Source: Marinomonas sp. IMCC 4694
Lineage (GTDB): Bacteria; Pseudomonadota; Gammaproteobacteria; Pseudomonadales; Marinomonadaceae
Direction: 5' to 3'
Length of the DNA stretch: 64,000 nt
Assembly: GCF_008122525.1 (NCBI RefSeq)
Contig: NZ_VSRV01000001.1
Coordinates: 868,001 to 932,000 of the forward strand
Part shown: piece after piece, positions 34,212 through 44,149 of the stretch
Numbering within the stretch: the stretch's first letter is position 1
How the letters are laid out: the number at the start of each line of letters is the position of its first letter
Program-made: the position numbers and the translations under genes
The notes under the pieces: model-generated
The model's database searches: none
Told to the model about the DNA's origin: nothing
The model's input: only the letters and a program-made list of their open reading frames with translations

Positions 34212-36512
34212 ATGGCTAAGAAAACTCCTGCAAAATCCTCACGTAAGTCCTCGAAAAAATCGAAACGACGCGCCAAACCTTCTTTTTTGAAGAGGCTATG
34301 TCTTGCCTGTTTAAAATGGCTGTTTATTGTTGGTCTGTTGGCCAGTTTGCCTTTTTCCCTCTGGGTTTGGTGGCTCAATGGTCAGGTGGTTGCCCGATTT
34401 GAAGGGCAAAAATGGCAAGTCCCCTCCGAGGTGTACAGCGCACCGATTGTGCTTACCAATGGCGCTCCGTGGAAAAAGCAAGATTTAGAGGCGCTATTAG
34501 AAGAAACGGGCTATCGCTTTGGTCGAAATAGCCAAAATGTCGGTTGGGCAGCACGAAGCAGTACAAAGGTAAGTGCTCACTTACGTTCATATGTTGATCA
34601 GTCTGGCTTCCACGACAGTCAAAGGCGCATTTTTTCGTTTCAAAGCGGTCACTTGGTTATTCAGACCTTAAGTGGGGACGAGGTCACAGAAGCGAGAATA
34701 GAGCCTCAACGTATTGGCTACTTGTATGGGGGTAATACAGAAAGTCGCCAAATATTGACGTATGAAGAGATCCCCAAGCCGCTAATTGACATTCTTATTG
34801 CGGTGGAAGATCAAGATTTTTACCAACATTGGGGGATTTCACTGACGGGCATGGCTCGAGCTGTGGTTGTTAATCTGACTCAAGGTGCGAGACGTCAAGG
34901 TGGGTCTACCCTGACGCAGCAGTTAGTTAAAAATATGTATTTAAGTTCTGAGCGGACTTACACGCGCAAACTCACGGAAGTGGTGATGAGTGTGTTGCTT
35001 GAATACCATTATTCAAAGGCGTCGATTATTACGGCGTACATGAACGAGGTGTATCTGGCGCAATTGGGCAACAGCGCGCTGCATGGTTTTGCTGCAGCGA
35101 GTGAGCATTTTTTTGGTCGCCCTTTAAACGAATTAAATATTGATGAAATGGCGTTATTAGTGGGCATGGTTAAAGGTCCTTCTCTTTATAACCCAGAACG
35201 CTCGCCAGTGCGTGCCAAAGACCGGCGTGACACGGTACTTGGAGTACTAAAGAGCCAGGGGCGTTTGTCGGCTGAGGGCTACCGTCGTTCAGTAAAGCAG
35301 CCCATTCGTCTCGCGGATAAAAAGAAACAGCGTTCTGTGTATGGGGATTATTTAGATTTAGTCGCATTGCAATTGTCACGAGACTTTGATGAAACGACGT
35401 TGGCAACGCAAAATTTGCGCATTTATACCGGTGTTGATATTCGGGCTCAGCGCACAGCGAGTGCTGCGATGCAGCGCCAAGTTGGTGTATTAGAAAAAAA
35501 TGACAAAAAACTAAAAGGTTTGCAAGGCGCCATGGTCGTCACCGATAGAGTGTCGGGGCAGGTCCGTGCCGTAGTGGGCTCCAGTGATCAGTATTACACG
35601 GGCTTTAATAGGGCGTTGGGCGCGGTTAGGCCGATTGGCTCTTTGGTCAAACCGCCCTTGTATTTATCGGCTTTAGCAACAGGGCGTTACACTTGGTGGA
35701 CACAGATCGACGACAAACGCATCAAATTTAATGTGGGAGGGCAGATTTGGCAGCCAGAAAATTATGATCGTAAGGTGCATGGCGTGGTTCATCTTTATGA
35801 GGCGATGGCGAAGTCGTACAATTTGGCCACCGTATCTTTGGCCGAGCAAATTGGTTTTGATCGAGTGGGTGATACATTACGCCAGTTAGGGGTTAAGCGG
35901 CCTTTTACTATGCATCCTGCCGTCGCTTTAGGTTCTTTGGAGTTGTCGCCTTTTGAAGTGTCTCGCCTTTATCAGCCCATTGCTTCACAAGGCAAGAGCA
36001 GTGAGCTGGGCGTTGTGCTTGCTGTGATGGATCAAAAAGATCGACTTTTAAAACGGTTTGATCAAGCCAAAGACGTGCCCTTTACCGACGCCTTACTCGC
36101 GGTGACGTTGGAGGGTATGACCCAAACACCACAGATTGGTACGGCGCGAGCCGCTCAGTCAGTCTTCCCTAATCTGCGTTTTGCGGCCAAAACAGGCACC
36201 ACAAATCAACAAAAAGACAGTTGGTTTGTCGGGATTACGGGCGGTTATTCGACCACCGTGTGGTTGGGGGACGATGACAATGTGCCGCTTAGTATCACCG
36301 GCAGCAGCGGTGCACAAAAGGTGTGGATCGATTTTATGCGTGGAATGAACCCAATGTCTTTGCCGATCATTCTACCGCCTGGCGCGGCGCGTTTTAATCT
36401 GGTGGATGATGAGTTCAAACTAGCGAGTGATCGCTGTAATAATACGGTATCACTGGCCTTTATTTTGGGAACGGAACCAAAAGACAGTCGTTCATGTTTG
36501 TGGCCTTTTTAG
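34212..36512 (+). CDS. mrcB: Penicillin-binding protein 1B (bifunctional)
   Basis: About 766 residues: a short Lys/Arg-rich cytoplasmic tail, one membrane anchor (LFIVGLLASLPFSLWVWWL), a UB2H-like region, and the glycosyltransferase domain with its catalytic Glu in VEDQDFYQHWG and the RQGGSTLTQQLVKN motif. The transpeptidase domain follows with SxxK in GSLVKP and the KTGTTN box. It polymerises and cross-links peptidoglycan in the periplasm. ATG 34212 is preferred over GTG 34131, which would add 27 uncharacteristic residues; neither has a strong ribosome site. Confidence 0.93.
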   Translation: MAKKTPAKSSRKSSKKSKRRAKPSFLKRLCLACLKWLFIVGLLASLPFSLWVWWLNGQVVARFEGQKWQVPSEVYSAPIVLTNGAPWKKQDLEALLEETGYRFGRNSQNVGWAARSSTKVSAHLRSYVDQSGFHDSQRRIFSFQSGHLVIQTLSGDEVTEARIEPQRIGYLYGGNTESRQILTYEEIPKPLIDILIAVEDQDFYQHWGISLTGMARAVVVNLTQGARRQGGSTLTQQLVKNMYLSSERTYTRKLTEVVMSVLLEYHYSKASIITAYMNEVYLAQLGNSALHGFAAASEHFFGRPLNELNIDEMALLVGMVKGPSLYNPERSPVRAKDRRDTVLGVLKSQGRLSAEGYRRSVKQPIRLADKKKQRSVYGDYLDLVALQLSRDFDETTLATQNLRIYTGVDIRAQRTASAAMQRQVGVLEKNDKKLKGLQGAMVVTDRVSGQVRAVVGSSDQYYTGFNRALGAVRPIGSLVKPPLYLSALATGRYTWWTQIDDKRIKFNVGGQIWQPENYDRKVHGVVHLYEAMAKSYNLATVSLAEQIGFDRVGDTLRQLGVKRPFTMHPAVALGSLELSPFEVSRLYQPIASQGKSSELGVVLAVMDQKDRLLKRFDQAKDVPFTDALLAVTLEGMTQTPQIGTARAAQSVFPNLRFAAKTGTTNQQKDSWFVGITGGYSTTVWLGDDDNVPLSITGSSGAQKVWIDFMRGMNPMSLPIILPPGAARFNLVDDEFKLASDRCNNTVSLAFILGTEPKDSRSCLWPF

Positions 36513-36700
36513 GAAAGTTTCGTGTTTATGCACTAGTATTATTAACAGCGTCAAAATAATGTTGTTAACAATGTCAAGCGTAGTGTGATTGTGTAAGTAT
36601 TTTTAGAGGTCTCGTAGTTTGTTAAATGAAAAAATTATTACGTAATTTACGTGTGCTGAGTGTTTGGCATTGAGTGTTATCACACCAAGGGGTGACTTGT

Positions 36701-37537
36701 ATGCGGCTCTATCTACATTTAATAGGGTGTTTGTTGGGATTGATCCTGGTCCTGTCGAACACCAGCGTTGCTGCTGAAAAAGCCGCTGTCACGTCGTCGT
36801 GTCGCGCTTTAACGGCGTCAGGAAATGCAGAATACCCGCCCTTTTTATGGCGCCAGAAAGACATGGTTAATGAGTTGATGGGCATTAATCGCCTCATTAT
36901 CGACGAACTCAGCCGCCGCATCGAGATACCGATTGCATTAACCTATGTCGGCCCGTGGTCACGAGCTCAGGGAGACGTGAAGAACGGCCGAGTGGATCTG
37001 TTAGCGGGCGCGTTTTACACCAATGAGCGCGCAAACTATATGGATTACTTTGCCCCTGTGCTGCTGCATACCACCAGCGTGGTGTGGCAGAGCAAAGATA
37101 AGCCCTTTGTGTTCCATCAAAAAGAAGATTTACAGGGAAAGTGGGGTGTTACTGTTATTAATAACAGTTTAGGGCAAGAATTTGATCAGTATGCGAAGCG
37201 CAATTTAAATATTTTGTCAGTAGCCAGTATTTCACAAGCCTTACGAATGTTAGCCGCGGACCGAGTAGACTACGTTTTATACGAAAAAAATCCGGCTTAC
37301 GCGTACGCTTCTTTGCTTGGGTTGTCTGATTCTGTTGTGTCTATGTCACCTCATTTAAGCAGTGAGGGTTTGTATCTGACCATGTCTAAGCGGTCTTCAT
37401 GCAACAACCCCGTTGTAAAGCAGGCGATCGTTGAGGCATTGCAAAAGATGCAACAAGAGGGGTTTACCGATCAGGCCATTCTTGAGGGTGTGCAAGCTTG
37501 GGAAAGCCAAGCTCGCAGCGATATATCCCTAAATTAG
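36701..37537 (+). CDS. Periplasmic solute-binding protein (SBP family 3)
   Basis: A 278-residue protein with a signal peptide (LIGCLLGLILVLSNTSVAA) and a type-3 binding fold: SGNAEYPPFLWRQ, GRVDLLAGAFYTNERANYMDYF, and a C-terminal ALQKMQQEGFTDQAILEG. The single DLLAGAF motif resembles amino-acid or polar-substrate receptors. No permease or ATPase is nearby, so it may be an orphan receptor or sensor. ATG 36701 has AAGGGG eight bases before it. It converges with glgA, the stops separated by seven bases. Confidence 0.8.
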   Translation: MRLYLHLIGCLLGLILVLSNTSVAAEKAAVTSSCRALTASGNAEYPPFLWRQKDMVNELMGINRLIIDELSRRIEIPIALTYVGPWSRAQGDVKNGRVDLLAGAFYTNERANYMDYFAPVLLHTTSVVWQSKDKPFVFHQKEDLQGKWGVTVINNSLGQEFDQYAKRNLNILSVASISQALRMLAADRVDYVLYEKNPAYAYASLLGLSDSVVSMSPHLSSEGLYLTMSKRSSCNNPVVKQAIVEALQKMQQEGFTDQAILEGVQAWESQARSDISLN

Positions 37538-37544
37538 CGCCACT

Positions 37545-38978
37545 TTACTGATTCAGCAGCGAGCGGTATAAGCTCACCCATTGATCGGTCACAGCGTCCC
37601 AGCTGTGATTGCATTGCATGGCATTTTTTTGTTTTTGCAACCAATGAGGTGTGTCGTAAAAACACGCCATAGTGCGTTCCATTGCGGCTTGCAAATCGTC
37701 TTTGTTGGCTTCATGGAAAACAAACCCATTGGGGTTATCGCCGCCTTCAAAAACCGTGTCAGCAAGCCCTCCTGTGTGTCTGACAACGGGTAATGTGCCA
37801 TATTTTAGCGCATACAGTTGAGTCAACCCACACGGTTCAAAGCGTGAAGGGATAAGCAGAGCGTCGATGCCGGCTTGGATTCGATGAGAATAGTCTTCAA
37901 AATAACCAATGCGAACGGCGACCTGAGTTGGGTATTGTTCTTGTAGCTGAAGGTAGCGTGTTTCTAATGATGCGTCTCCAGCCCCAAGTACGACCAAGCG
38001 TGCGCCTTTTTGCAATAAGGCAGGCATCGCTTCCAGTATAAGGTCTAAGCCCTTTTGTTCAGTGAGTCGACTGACAACCCCAAATAAAGGGAAAGTAATG
38101 TCTTCGGATAAATGATTCTCTTGTAGCAAGGCAAGCTTGTTCGCTTGTTTTTGTCCAAGCGTATTGGCGCTGTATTGATGTGCAATGTGCGCGTCCTTTT
38201 CAGGCGACCACTGATCGTAATCAACACCATTTAAAATGCCGATTAACTTAGTTTGCATTGCACGGAGCGTTCCATCTAACCCGTCTCCATACTCGGGCGT
38301 CAGTATTTCTCTGGCGTAAGTTGGGCTGACGGTGGTGATCGCATCGGCGTACACTAAGCCCGCTTTTAATCCTGAGAAGCGCCCATAAAATTCCATACCA
38401 TGCAAACTGAGTAATTCCGACGACAGATGCAGATCAGAAAATTGATCCATGTCAAAACTTCCGTTATAACGTAAATTATGTACGGTGGTCACAATCGGCG
38501 GATGATCAACTTTCCAGCTTTCAAGATACGCCGCGGCAAAACCCGTTTGCCAGTCATTCAAATGAAGTATGTCGGCCTGCCATTGTGTAAGCTCACCGTC
38601 ACACGCCAGCCTCGCTGCTGCCCATGATAATGCCGCAAAACGAACGTGATTATCGGTAAAGTCGATACCCTGTTTGTCTACGTAAGGCCCGTCATCGCGT
38701 TCATAAAGTGCTTGGCATTGCACGAGCCAAACAGGTATGTTGTTTTCAGGGATACAGGTTTCGAGTAGGATCAAATCCCCTACGCCAAATGGGTTTCCTA
38801 GGTTGATCGTGTTTTGAATTGGCGCTACCTTTTCAAGTATGCCTCGGTAAGCAGGCATAATGAGTTTGACGTCATGACCCTTTTTCCTTAAGGCGACAGG
38901 CAGTGCACCAGCCACATCGGCCAGTCCTCCTGTTTTAATGAGAGGGTAGATTTCGGAGGCAGCAAAGAGTATTTTCAT
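37545..38978 (-). CDS. glgA: Glycogen synthase (ADP-glucose)
   Basis: A 477-residue GT5 glycogen synthase. The ADP-glucose-binding KTGGLADVAGALP (16-28) is present, with the family HLNDWQTGFAAAYLE segment and the C-terminal RFEPCGLTQLYALKYGTLP-type region. It lengthens alpha-1,4-glucan chains. It is divergent from glgC with 93 bases between starts, so a shared regulatory region controls both. No branching or debranching enzyme gene is in the window. Confidence 0.96.
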   Translation of the reverse strand: MKILFAASEIYPLIKTGGLADVAGALPVALRKKGHDVKLIMPAYRGILEKVAPIQNTINLGNPFGVGDLILLETCIPENNIPVWLVQCQALYERDDGPYVDKQGIDFTDNHVRFAALSWAAARLACDGELTQWQADILHLNDWQTGFAAAYLESWKVDHPPIVTTVHNLRYNGSFDMDQFSDLHLSSELLSLHGMEFYGRFSGLKAGLVYADAITTVSPTYAREILTPEYGDGLDGTLRAMQTKLIGILNGVDYDQWSPEKDAHIAHQYSANTLGQKQANKLALLQENHLSEDITFPLFGVVSRLTEQKGLDLILEAMPALLQKGARLVVLGAGDASLETRYLQLQEQYPTQVAVRIGYFEDYSHRIQAGIDALLIPSRFEPCGLTQLYALKYGTLPVVRHTGGLADTVFEGGDNPNGFVFHEANKDDLQAAMERTMACFYDTPHWLQKQKNAMQCNHSWDAVTDQWVSLYRSLLNQ

Positions 38979-39071
38979 TATCAGTCATCTTGTTGATTAG
39001 GAATAATGATTAGAGTATACCTTAATCATACTTCTATTAGAGTGTGTTGATAAAAATTTTAAGGGCATCAC

Positions 39072-40325
39072 ATGGATTTAAATACAGCGCGCATGAAAAC
39101 TCTGTCCATTATATTAGCCGGTGGACGTGGCTCAAGACTTAAACAATTAACGGATAATCGTTCGAAACCTGCGGTTCCTATTGCCGGTAAGTACAAAATT
39201 ATTGATTTTCCATTGTCCAACTGCATCAACTCAGGGATGCGTCGGATTGCGGTGCTGACTCAATACCGGTCACACACGTTAAACCAGCACGTACAACGTG
39301 GTTGGAATTTCTTACGCTCGGATTTCAACGAATTTATCGAGCTTTGGCCGGCTCAGCAACAAACGGGCAGTGATTGGTATCGAGGTACGGCGGACGCGGT
39401 TTATCAGAATTTAAGCATGATCGATAGTTTAGACAGTGAATATATTTTAATCCTCGCGGGAGATCACGTTTATAAACAAGATTACAGCGTGATGCTGGAA
39501 GATCATATTGAAAGTGGTGCCGACGTGACGGTGGCCTGCATTGAGGTACCGATTGAAGAGGCGGATCAATTTGGTATTATGCACGTGGACGAAGGTGACA
39601 ATATTATTGCCTTCGAAGAGAAACCTTCCAATCCTCCTACCGTGCCTGGTAAACCCAATGTGGCGTTAGCCAGCATGGGGATTTATATATTTAATACGAA
39701 ATTTCTATCTGAAAATTTACACTCAGACGCCAGTGATGATGATTCTAGCCATGACTTTGGTAAAGATCTTATCCCGCTTTTCGTGGGTCGCAGTAAAATC
39801 AAAGCGCACCATTTTTCGCGCAGTGTGATCAATAACCCCAGTTACCCAAGTGCGCCTTACTGGCGTGATGTGGGTACGTTAACGGCTTATTGGGAAGCGA
39901 ATATGGATCTAACACGCCTCGTCCCAGAATTGGACTTGTACGACGAAGAATGGCCCATCCGCACCATGCAATATCAGCGCCCTGCGGCGAAGTTTAATTA
40001 CAACTATGAAGAGCGCATCGGGACGGCTTTAAACTCTGTCGTTTCAGCAGGTTGTATTGTGTCTGGTTCGACGGTAGAACAGTCTATTTTATTCAATAAC
40101 GTACGGGTCAATTCGTATTCCCATGTGGATAAGTCGGTGATTTTGCCGCGCGGGGACATTGGGCGTCATTGTCGTTTAACCAAAGTGATTGTGGATTCTG
40201 ATTGCTGCATTCCGGAAGGCACAGTTATTGGCGAAGACGCAGTGGCGGATGCGGCTCGATTCTATCGTAACTCCGACGGAATTACCTTGGTGACACAAGC
40301 CATGATAGAAGCACTGCAAGACTGA
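39072..40325 (+). CDS. glgC: Glucose-1-phosphate adenylyltransferase
   Basis: A 417-residue ADP-glucose pyrophosphorylase, the committed step of glycogen synthesis. The N-terminal ILAGGRGSRLKQLTDNRSKP, WYRGTADAVYQN, and FEEKPSNP motifs are intact, followed by a left-handed beta-helix with hexapeptide-like repeats. It is divergent from glgA and competes with galU for glucose-1-phosphate. A terminator follows 20 bases after the stop. Confidence 0.97.
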   Translation: MDLNTARMKTLSIILAGGRGSRLKQLTDNRSKPAVPIAGKYKIIDFPLSNCINSGMRRIAVLTQYRSHTLNQHVQRGWNFLRSDFNEFIELWPAQQQTGSDWYRGTADAVYQNLSMIDSLDSEYILILAGDHVYKQDYSVMLEDHIESGADVTVACIEVPIEEADQFGIMHVDEGDNIIAFEEKPSNPPTVPGKPNVALASMGIYIFNTKFLSENLHSDASDDDSSHDFGKDLIPLFVGRSKIKAHHFSRSVINNPSYPSAPYWRDVGTLTAYWEANMDLTRLVPELDLYDEEWPIRTMQYQRPAAKFNYNYEERIGTALNSVVSAGCIVSGSTVEQSILFNNVRVNSYSHVDKSVILPRGDIGRHCRLTKVIVDSDCCIPEGTVIGEDAVADAARFYRNSDGITLVTQAMIEALQD

Positions 40326-40345
40326 TTAAGCGTTCCTGTACCAAT

Positions 40346-40375
40346 AAGCCTCAGCCTTTTGCTGGGGCTTTTTTA
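40346..40375 (+). terminator. Terminator of glgC
   Basis: AAGCCTCAGC (40346-40355) pairs with GCTGGGGCTT (40361-40370), with one G-T pair and loop CTTTT, followed by TTTT. Confidence 0.88.
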
Positions 40376-40468
40376 TGGCTTGATTTTTGGGGGTATGATT
40401 GAAAAATGCTAAAGTGGTCGCATAAGTAGAATCTAAGTGTTTTTTTACTCATCATGTAAGTAAGAAGA

Positions 40469-40495
40469 GGTTATCCCCGTAACCTGTGGATAACC
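40469..40495. promoter_or_regulatory. Palindrome containing a perfect DnaA box
   Basis: GGTTATCC (40469-40476) and GGATAACC (40488-40495) form a perfect 8-base inverted repeat. The right half, read on the minus strand (40493-40485), is TTATCCACA, the consensus DnaA box. The left half (TTATCCCCG) is two bases off consensus. Confidence 0.5.
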
Positions 40496-40638
40496 CTATT
40501 GGTGATGCTGTGATAACTCATGCAAAAGCAGTCACGGCAACGCTTTGATGATAGGTGTACGTTTCTTCTTCAGTTTTTCAATCTTGATACGATGTTGCAT
40601 ACGTATCTCGATTATTTTTCCTATTAATGAGGTCTTTT

Positions 40639-41271
40639 ATGTTTACGGGTATTGTTCAGGGTAAGGCAACGGTCAAGCTTACAAACCAGGTGGGGCGTAA
40701 CAAACGCCTTGTTATTGATTTCCCTACAGGCGTTATGTTGGGGCAGCAACTTGGGGCCAGTGTGGCCATTAACGGTGTTTGCCTTACCGTGTCTGACATG
40801 ACCCATGACGAGCTGACATTTGATGTCATCGATACGACGTTGGCATTAACCAATGTTGGTTTGTTGCAAACCGGCGATATAGTGAACTTCGAACGAGCGG
40901 CCAGAATGGGCGATGAGGTCGGAGGGCACATTATGTCTGGCCATATTATGACGTCTGTTGCGGTGTCACGAGTCGAAAAAGTAGAAGACAGTGTGCATAT
41001 TCGTTTTACCACAGATCGCCAAAACGAAGTGGATGCTAGGCGGTATTTGTTCGATAAGGGGTATGTGGGGCTTAATGGTGCGAGCTTAACCATCAGTGCC
41101 ATTGGCGATGATTGGCTGGAAGTCTCCTTAATACCAGAAACCTTGCGGTTAACCACATTTGATAAATTGACAGTGGGTGATCGGGTCAACCTTGAAATAG
41201 ACGCCCACACGCAAGCCACCGTAGACACAGTTGAGCGTATTTTAAAACAGCGTGGCATTGTTCTACCTTAA
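40639..41271 (+). CDS. ribE: Riboflavin synthase, alpha subunit
   Basis: A 210-residue trimeric enzyme that dismutates two 6,7-dimethyl-8-ribityllumazines into riboflavin. It has two lumazine-binding repeats: MFTGIVQGKATV plus GVCLTV in the first, GGHIMSGH plus GLNGASLTI in the second. ATG 40639 is chosen: GAGG lies about seven bases before it and MFTGIVQG is the canonical N-terminus. ATG 40627 would add four residues. It stands apart from other rib genes. Confidence 0.96.
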   Translation: MFTGIVQGKATVKLTNQVGRNKRLVIDFPTGVMLGQQLGASVAINGVCLTVSDMTHDELTFDVIDTTLALTNVGLLQTGDIVNFERAARMGDEVGGHIMSGHIMTSVAVSRVEKVEDSVHIRFTTDRQNEVDARRYLFDKGYVGLNGASLTISAIGDDWLEVSLIPETLRLTTFDKLTVGDRVNLEIDAHTQATVDTVERILKQRGIVLP

Positions 41272-41451
41272 GCGGATTATTGTTTGTATGCAGAGCACGC
41301 CAATAGAATGGGTGAAGGGCGATTGAGTTCGCCTTTGAAATAAATGGAGTCCTTGCTTGATTTTCGGTAGAATGCTCGCCAATTTCTATCCTGAATGCGA
41401 GTGTATTCGCTGGTGTTCATCCAAACATCGCTTTTAAAGTGTGAGTAAATA

Positions 41452-43257
41452 GTGTCCTCTAATAATCTTAAGCACATACGCAATTTCTCGATCATTGCGC
41501 ACATTGATCACGGAAAATCCACATTAGCCGACCGTTTCATTCAAACCTGCGAAGGTCTGAGCGAGCGTGAAATGTCTGCCCAAGTTCTTGATTCTATGGA
41601 TATTGAGCGTGAGCGCGGTATCACTATCAAGGCGCAAAGTGTGACCTTGGATTACCATGCTAAAGATGGTCAAACTTATCAGCTAAATTTCATTGATACT
41701 CCAGGGCACGTGGATTTTTCCTACGAAGTGTCTCGTTCCCTAGCGGCTTGTGAAGGCGCCTTGCTAGTAGTCGATGCGGCGCAAGGCGTGGAAGCTCAGT
41801 CCGTAGCAAACTGCTATACCGCGATCGAGCAGGGTCTCGAAGTTATGCCGGTGTTGAATAAAATCGATTTGCCTCAGGCCGAACCAGAGCGAGTCAGTGC
41901 CGAGATAGAAGAAATTATCGGTATCGACGCAATGAACGCGGTGACATGCTCTGCTAAAACTGGCATGGGGGTAGACGATGTTTTAGAGCGTCTAATCGCG
42001 ACTATTCCACCGCCAGAAGGCGATGTTGATGCACCACTCCAAGCACTGATTATTGACTCTTGGTTCGATAACTACTTGGGTGTTGTTTCTTTAGTGCGTA
42101 TTAAGCAAGGTACCTTGCGCAAGAAAGACAAAATTTTCATCAAATCGACTAAGCAAACGCACCCTGTTGATATGACCGGTATTTTCACGCCTAAGCGCAA
42201 AGAAACCGGTGTGTTAAGAGCGGGAGAAGTGGGCTTTGTCGTGGCAGGCATCAAAGACATCCATGGCGCCCCAGTAGGCGACACCATCACTCATGCTTCT
42301 ACGCCCAATGTGGCTCAGTTGGCGGGTTTTAAGAAAGTAAAACCTCAGGTGTATGCGGGTGTTTTCCCTGTTAGCTCAGACGATTATGAAGATTTTCGTG
42401 TGGCGCTGGATAAGTTGACATTGAACGATGCGTCTTTGTTTTTCGAGCCGGAAAGCTCTGATGCATTAGGGTTTGGTTTCCGTTGTGGTTTCCTTGGCAT
42501 GCTGCACATGGAAATCATTCAAGAGCGTTTAGAGCGCGAATACAATTTAGACCTGATCACCACGGCGCCAACGGTTGTCTATGAAATTGAGCTAAACAAT
42601 GGCGACGTAATCAACGTTGATAGCCCGTCTAAAATGCCCGATTTAGGCACTATCAAAGAAATGCGCGAGCCGATCGTTGAAGCCAATATTTTGGTCCCGC
42701 AAGAGTACTTGGGTAACGTGATTACCTTGTGTATTGAAAAGCGTGGTGTTCAAAAAGACATGCTCTACGTCGGTCGTCAGGTGCAATTGCGCTATGAATT
42801 GCCTATGAATGAAGTCGTTATGGACTTTTTTGACAAACTCAAATCATGCAGTCGTGGTTTTGCGTCATTGGATTACAGTTTTTCTCACTTCAATGCGGCG
42901 CCGTTAGTGCGTTTGGATATATTGATAAACGGTGAGCGAGTCGATGCGTTAGCCTTGATCATGCACAAAGACAACGTGCAATACAAAGGCCGTGCCTTAT
43001 GTGAAAAAATGAAAGAGCTGATTCCTCGTCAGATGTTCGATGTGGCAATTCAAGGCGCCGTTGGCGCGAAAGTGATTTCTCGTACGACGGTAAAGGCTTT
43101 GCGCAAAAACGTGATCGCCAAATGTTACGGTGGCGATGTTAGCCGTAAGAAAAAGCTATTGCAGAAGCAGAAAGAAGGTAAGAAACGCATGAAGCAAGTG
43201 GGTAACGTAGAAGTACCTCAATCCGCTTTCCTTGCGGTTTTGCAGTTGGACAGCTAG
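41452..43257 (+). CDS. lepA: Elongation factor 4 (LepA)
   Basis: A 601-residue ribosome-bound GTPase. G1 AHIDHGKSTL (16-25), G3 DTPGHVDF, and G4 NKID are intact, followed by EF-G-like domains and the LepA-specific C-terminal domain with KKLLQKQKEGKKRMK. The start is GTG. It leads the lepA-lepB-rnc-era-recO cluster, with 50 bases to lepB. Confidence 0.98.
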   Translation: MSSNNLKHIRNFSIIAHIDHGKSTLADRFIQTCEGLSEREMSAQVLDSMDIERERGITIKAQSVTLDYHAKDGQTYQLNFIDTPGHVDFSYEVSRSLAACEGALLVVDAAQGVEAQSVANCYTAIEQGLEVMPVLNKIDLPQAEPERVSAEIEEIIGIDAMNAVTCSAKTGMGVDDVLERLIATIPPPEGDVDAPLQALIIDSWFDNYLGVVSLVRIKQGTLRKKDKIFIKSTKQTHPVDMTGIFTPKRKETGVLRAGEVGFVVAGIKDIHGAPVGDTITHASTPNVAQLAGFKKVKPQVYAGVFPVSSDDYEDFRVALDKLTLNDASLFFEPESSDALGFGFRCGFLGMLHMEIIQERLEREYNLDLITTAPTVVYEIELNNGDVINVDSPSKMPDLGTIKEMREPIVEANILVPQEYLGNVITLCIEKRGVQKDMLYVGRQVQLRYELPMNEVVMDFFDKLKSCSRGFASLDYSFSHFNAAPLVRLDILINGERVDALALIMHKDNVQYKGRALCEKMKELIPRQMFDVAIQGAVGAKVISRTTVKALRKNVIAKCYGGDVSRKKKLLQKQKEGKKRMKQVGNVEVPQSAFLAVLQLDS

Positions 43258-43307
43258 CCAGTTAATCAACGGGCGTGTATTTGCACGCTTTGGTGGAGTA
43301 AGTAAGT

Positions 43308-44132
43308 ATGGGTTTTGATTTCGAGTTGATACTGGCCATCGCATTTTTGGTGACGGGTGTGTTTTGGATCTATGATCGTATTGTGTATTTGCCGAAGCGA
43401 AAGTTGGCATTGGCAAACATGACGCCTGAAGCACGTGGTGCTATAAACAAAGAAGCGCAACAAAGGCTAGCGCAAACACCGCGTTTTGTTGTTGAAGTGA
43501 AATCTTACTTTGTGATTATTGCGGTCATTTTTGGCTTACGTTCGTTTGTGGTCGAACCTTTTCAAATTCCCTCAGGCTCTATGTTGCCGACGTTAGAAAT
43601 CGGTGACTTTATTCTGGTGAATAAATTTGAGTACGGTCTGCGTTTACCCGTGTTGAACACCGTGATTATCCCTACGACAGAACCTAAACAAGGGGATGTG
43701 GTGGTGTTTAAATATCCGCGTGATCCTAGTTTAAATTACATTAAACGTTTGATTGGCTTGCCGGGAGATACGGTAGCCTATCGTAATAAAGTGCTGACAG
43801 TGAATGGTACGCCAGTGAGTAAAGCGTTTTTGGCGAAACTGCCCATTTCGTTAAACCCAAGTCAAGAGCCAGTGGATGTATTTTCTGAGCAATTAGGCGA
43901 CGTTCAACACGATATATACAACAGTTATCGTTTTACCCCACAAGAAGGCGAGTGGACGGTTCCGGCTGGACATTACTTTGTGATGGGCGATAACAGAGAC
44001 AACAGCGCAGACAGCCGTTTTTGGGGCTTTGTGCCAGATGAAAACATGAAAGGCCGCGCTTTTTATGTTTGGCTGCATTGGGATGAGTTTTTAAGTCTCC
44101 CAAGCTTTAAAAATAACGGTTTGATTGAATAG
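43308..44132 (+). CDS. lepB: Signal peptidase I
   Basis: A 274-residue membrane protease that cuts signal peptides from secreted proteins. There are two N-terminal helices (about 6-23 and 67-80), then the catalytic Ser91 in QIPSGSMLPTL and general base Lys146 in YIKRLIGLPGD. The later GDNRDNSADSRFWGFVP box is present. It lies between lepA and rnc in the usual order. Confidence 0.97.
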   Translation: MGFDFELILAIAFLVTGVFWIYDRIVYLPKRKLALANMTPEARGAINKEAQQRLAQTPRFVVEVKSYFVIIAVIFGLRSFVVEPFQIPSGSMLPTLEIGDFILVNKFEYGLRLPVLNTVIIPTTEPKQGDVVVFKYPRDPSLNYIKRLIGLPGDTVAYRNKVLTVNGTPVSKAFLAKLPISLNPSQEPVDVFSEQLGDVQHDIYNSYRFTPQEGEWTVPAGHYFVMGDNRDNSADSRFWGFVPDENMKGRAFYVWLHWDEFLSLPSFKNNGLIE

Positions 44133-44149
44133 TATTTTTTGGAGAAATT

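Larger units (their letters stand above)
40326..40638. other. Intergenic region between glgC and ribE
   Basis: 313 bases without a supported gene. It holds the glgC terminator (40346-40375), a hairpin with a DnaA-box sequence (40469-40495), and an inverted repeat GATACG/CGTATC with a 10-base centre near 40589-40610. I looked for an FMN riboswitch upstream of ribE and saw none of its conserved segments. Confidence 0.5.

Noticed and set aside
40469..40495. Replication origin
   Set aside because: Only one perfect DnaA box and one weak one are present. There is no cluster, no AT-rich unwinding element beside them, and no dnaA/dnaN genes.
40326..40638. FMN riboswitch upstream of ribE
   Set aside because: None of the conserved RFN segments is visible. 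The region instead has a terminator, a DnaA-box palindrome and a small inverted repeat.
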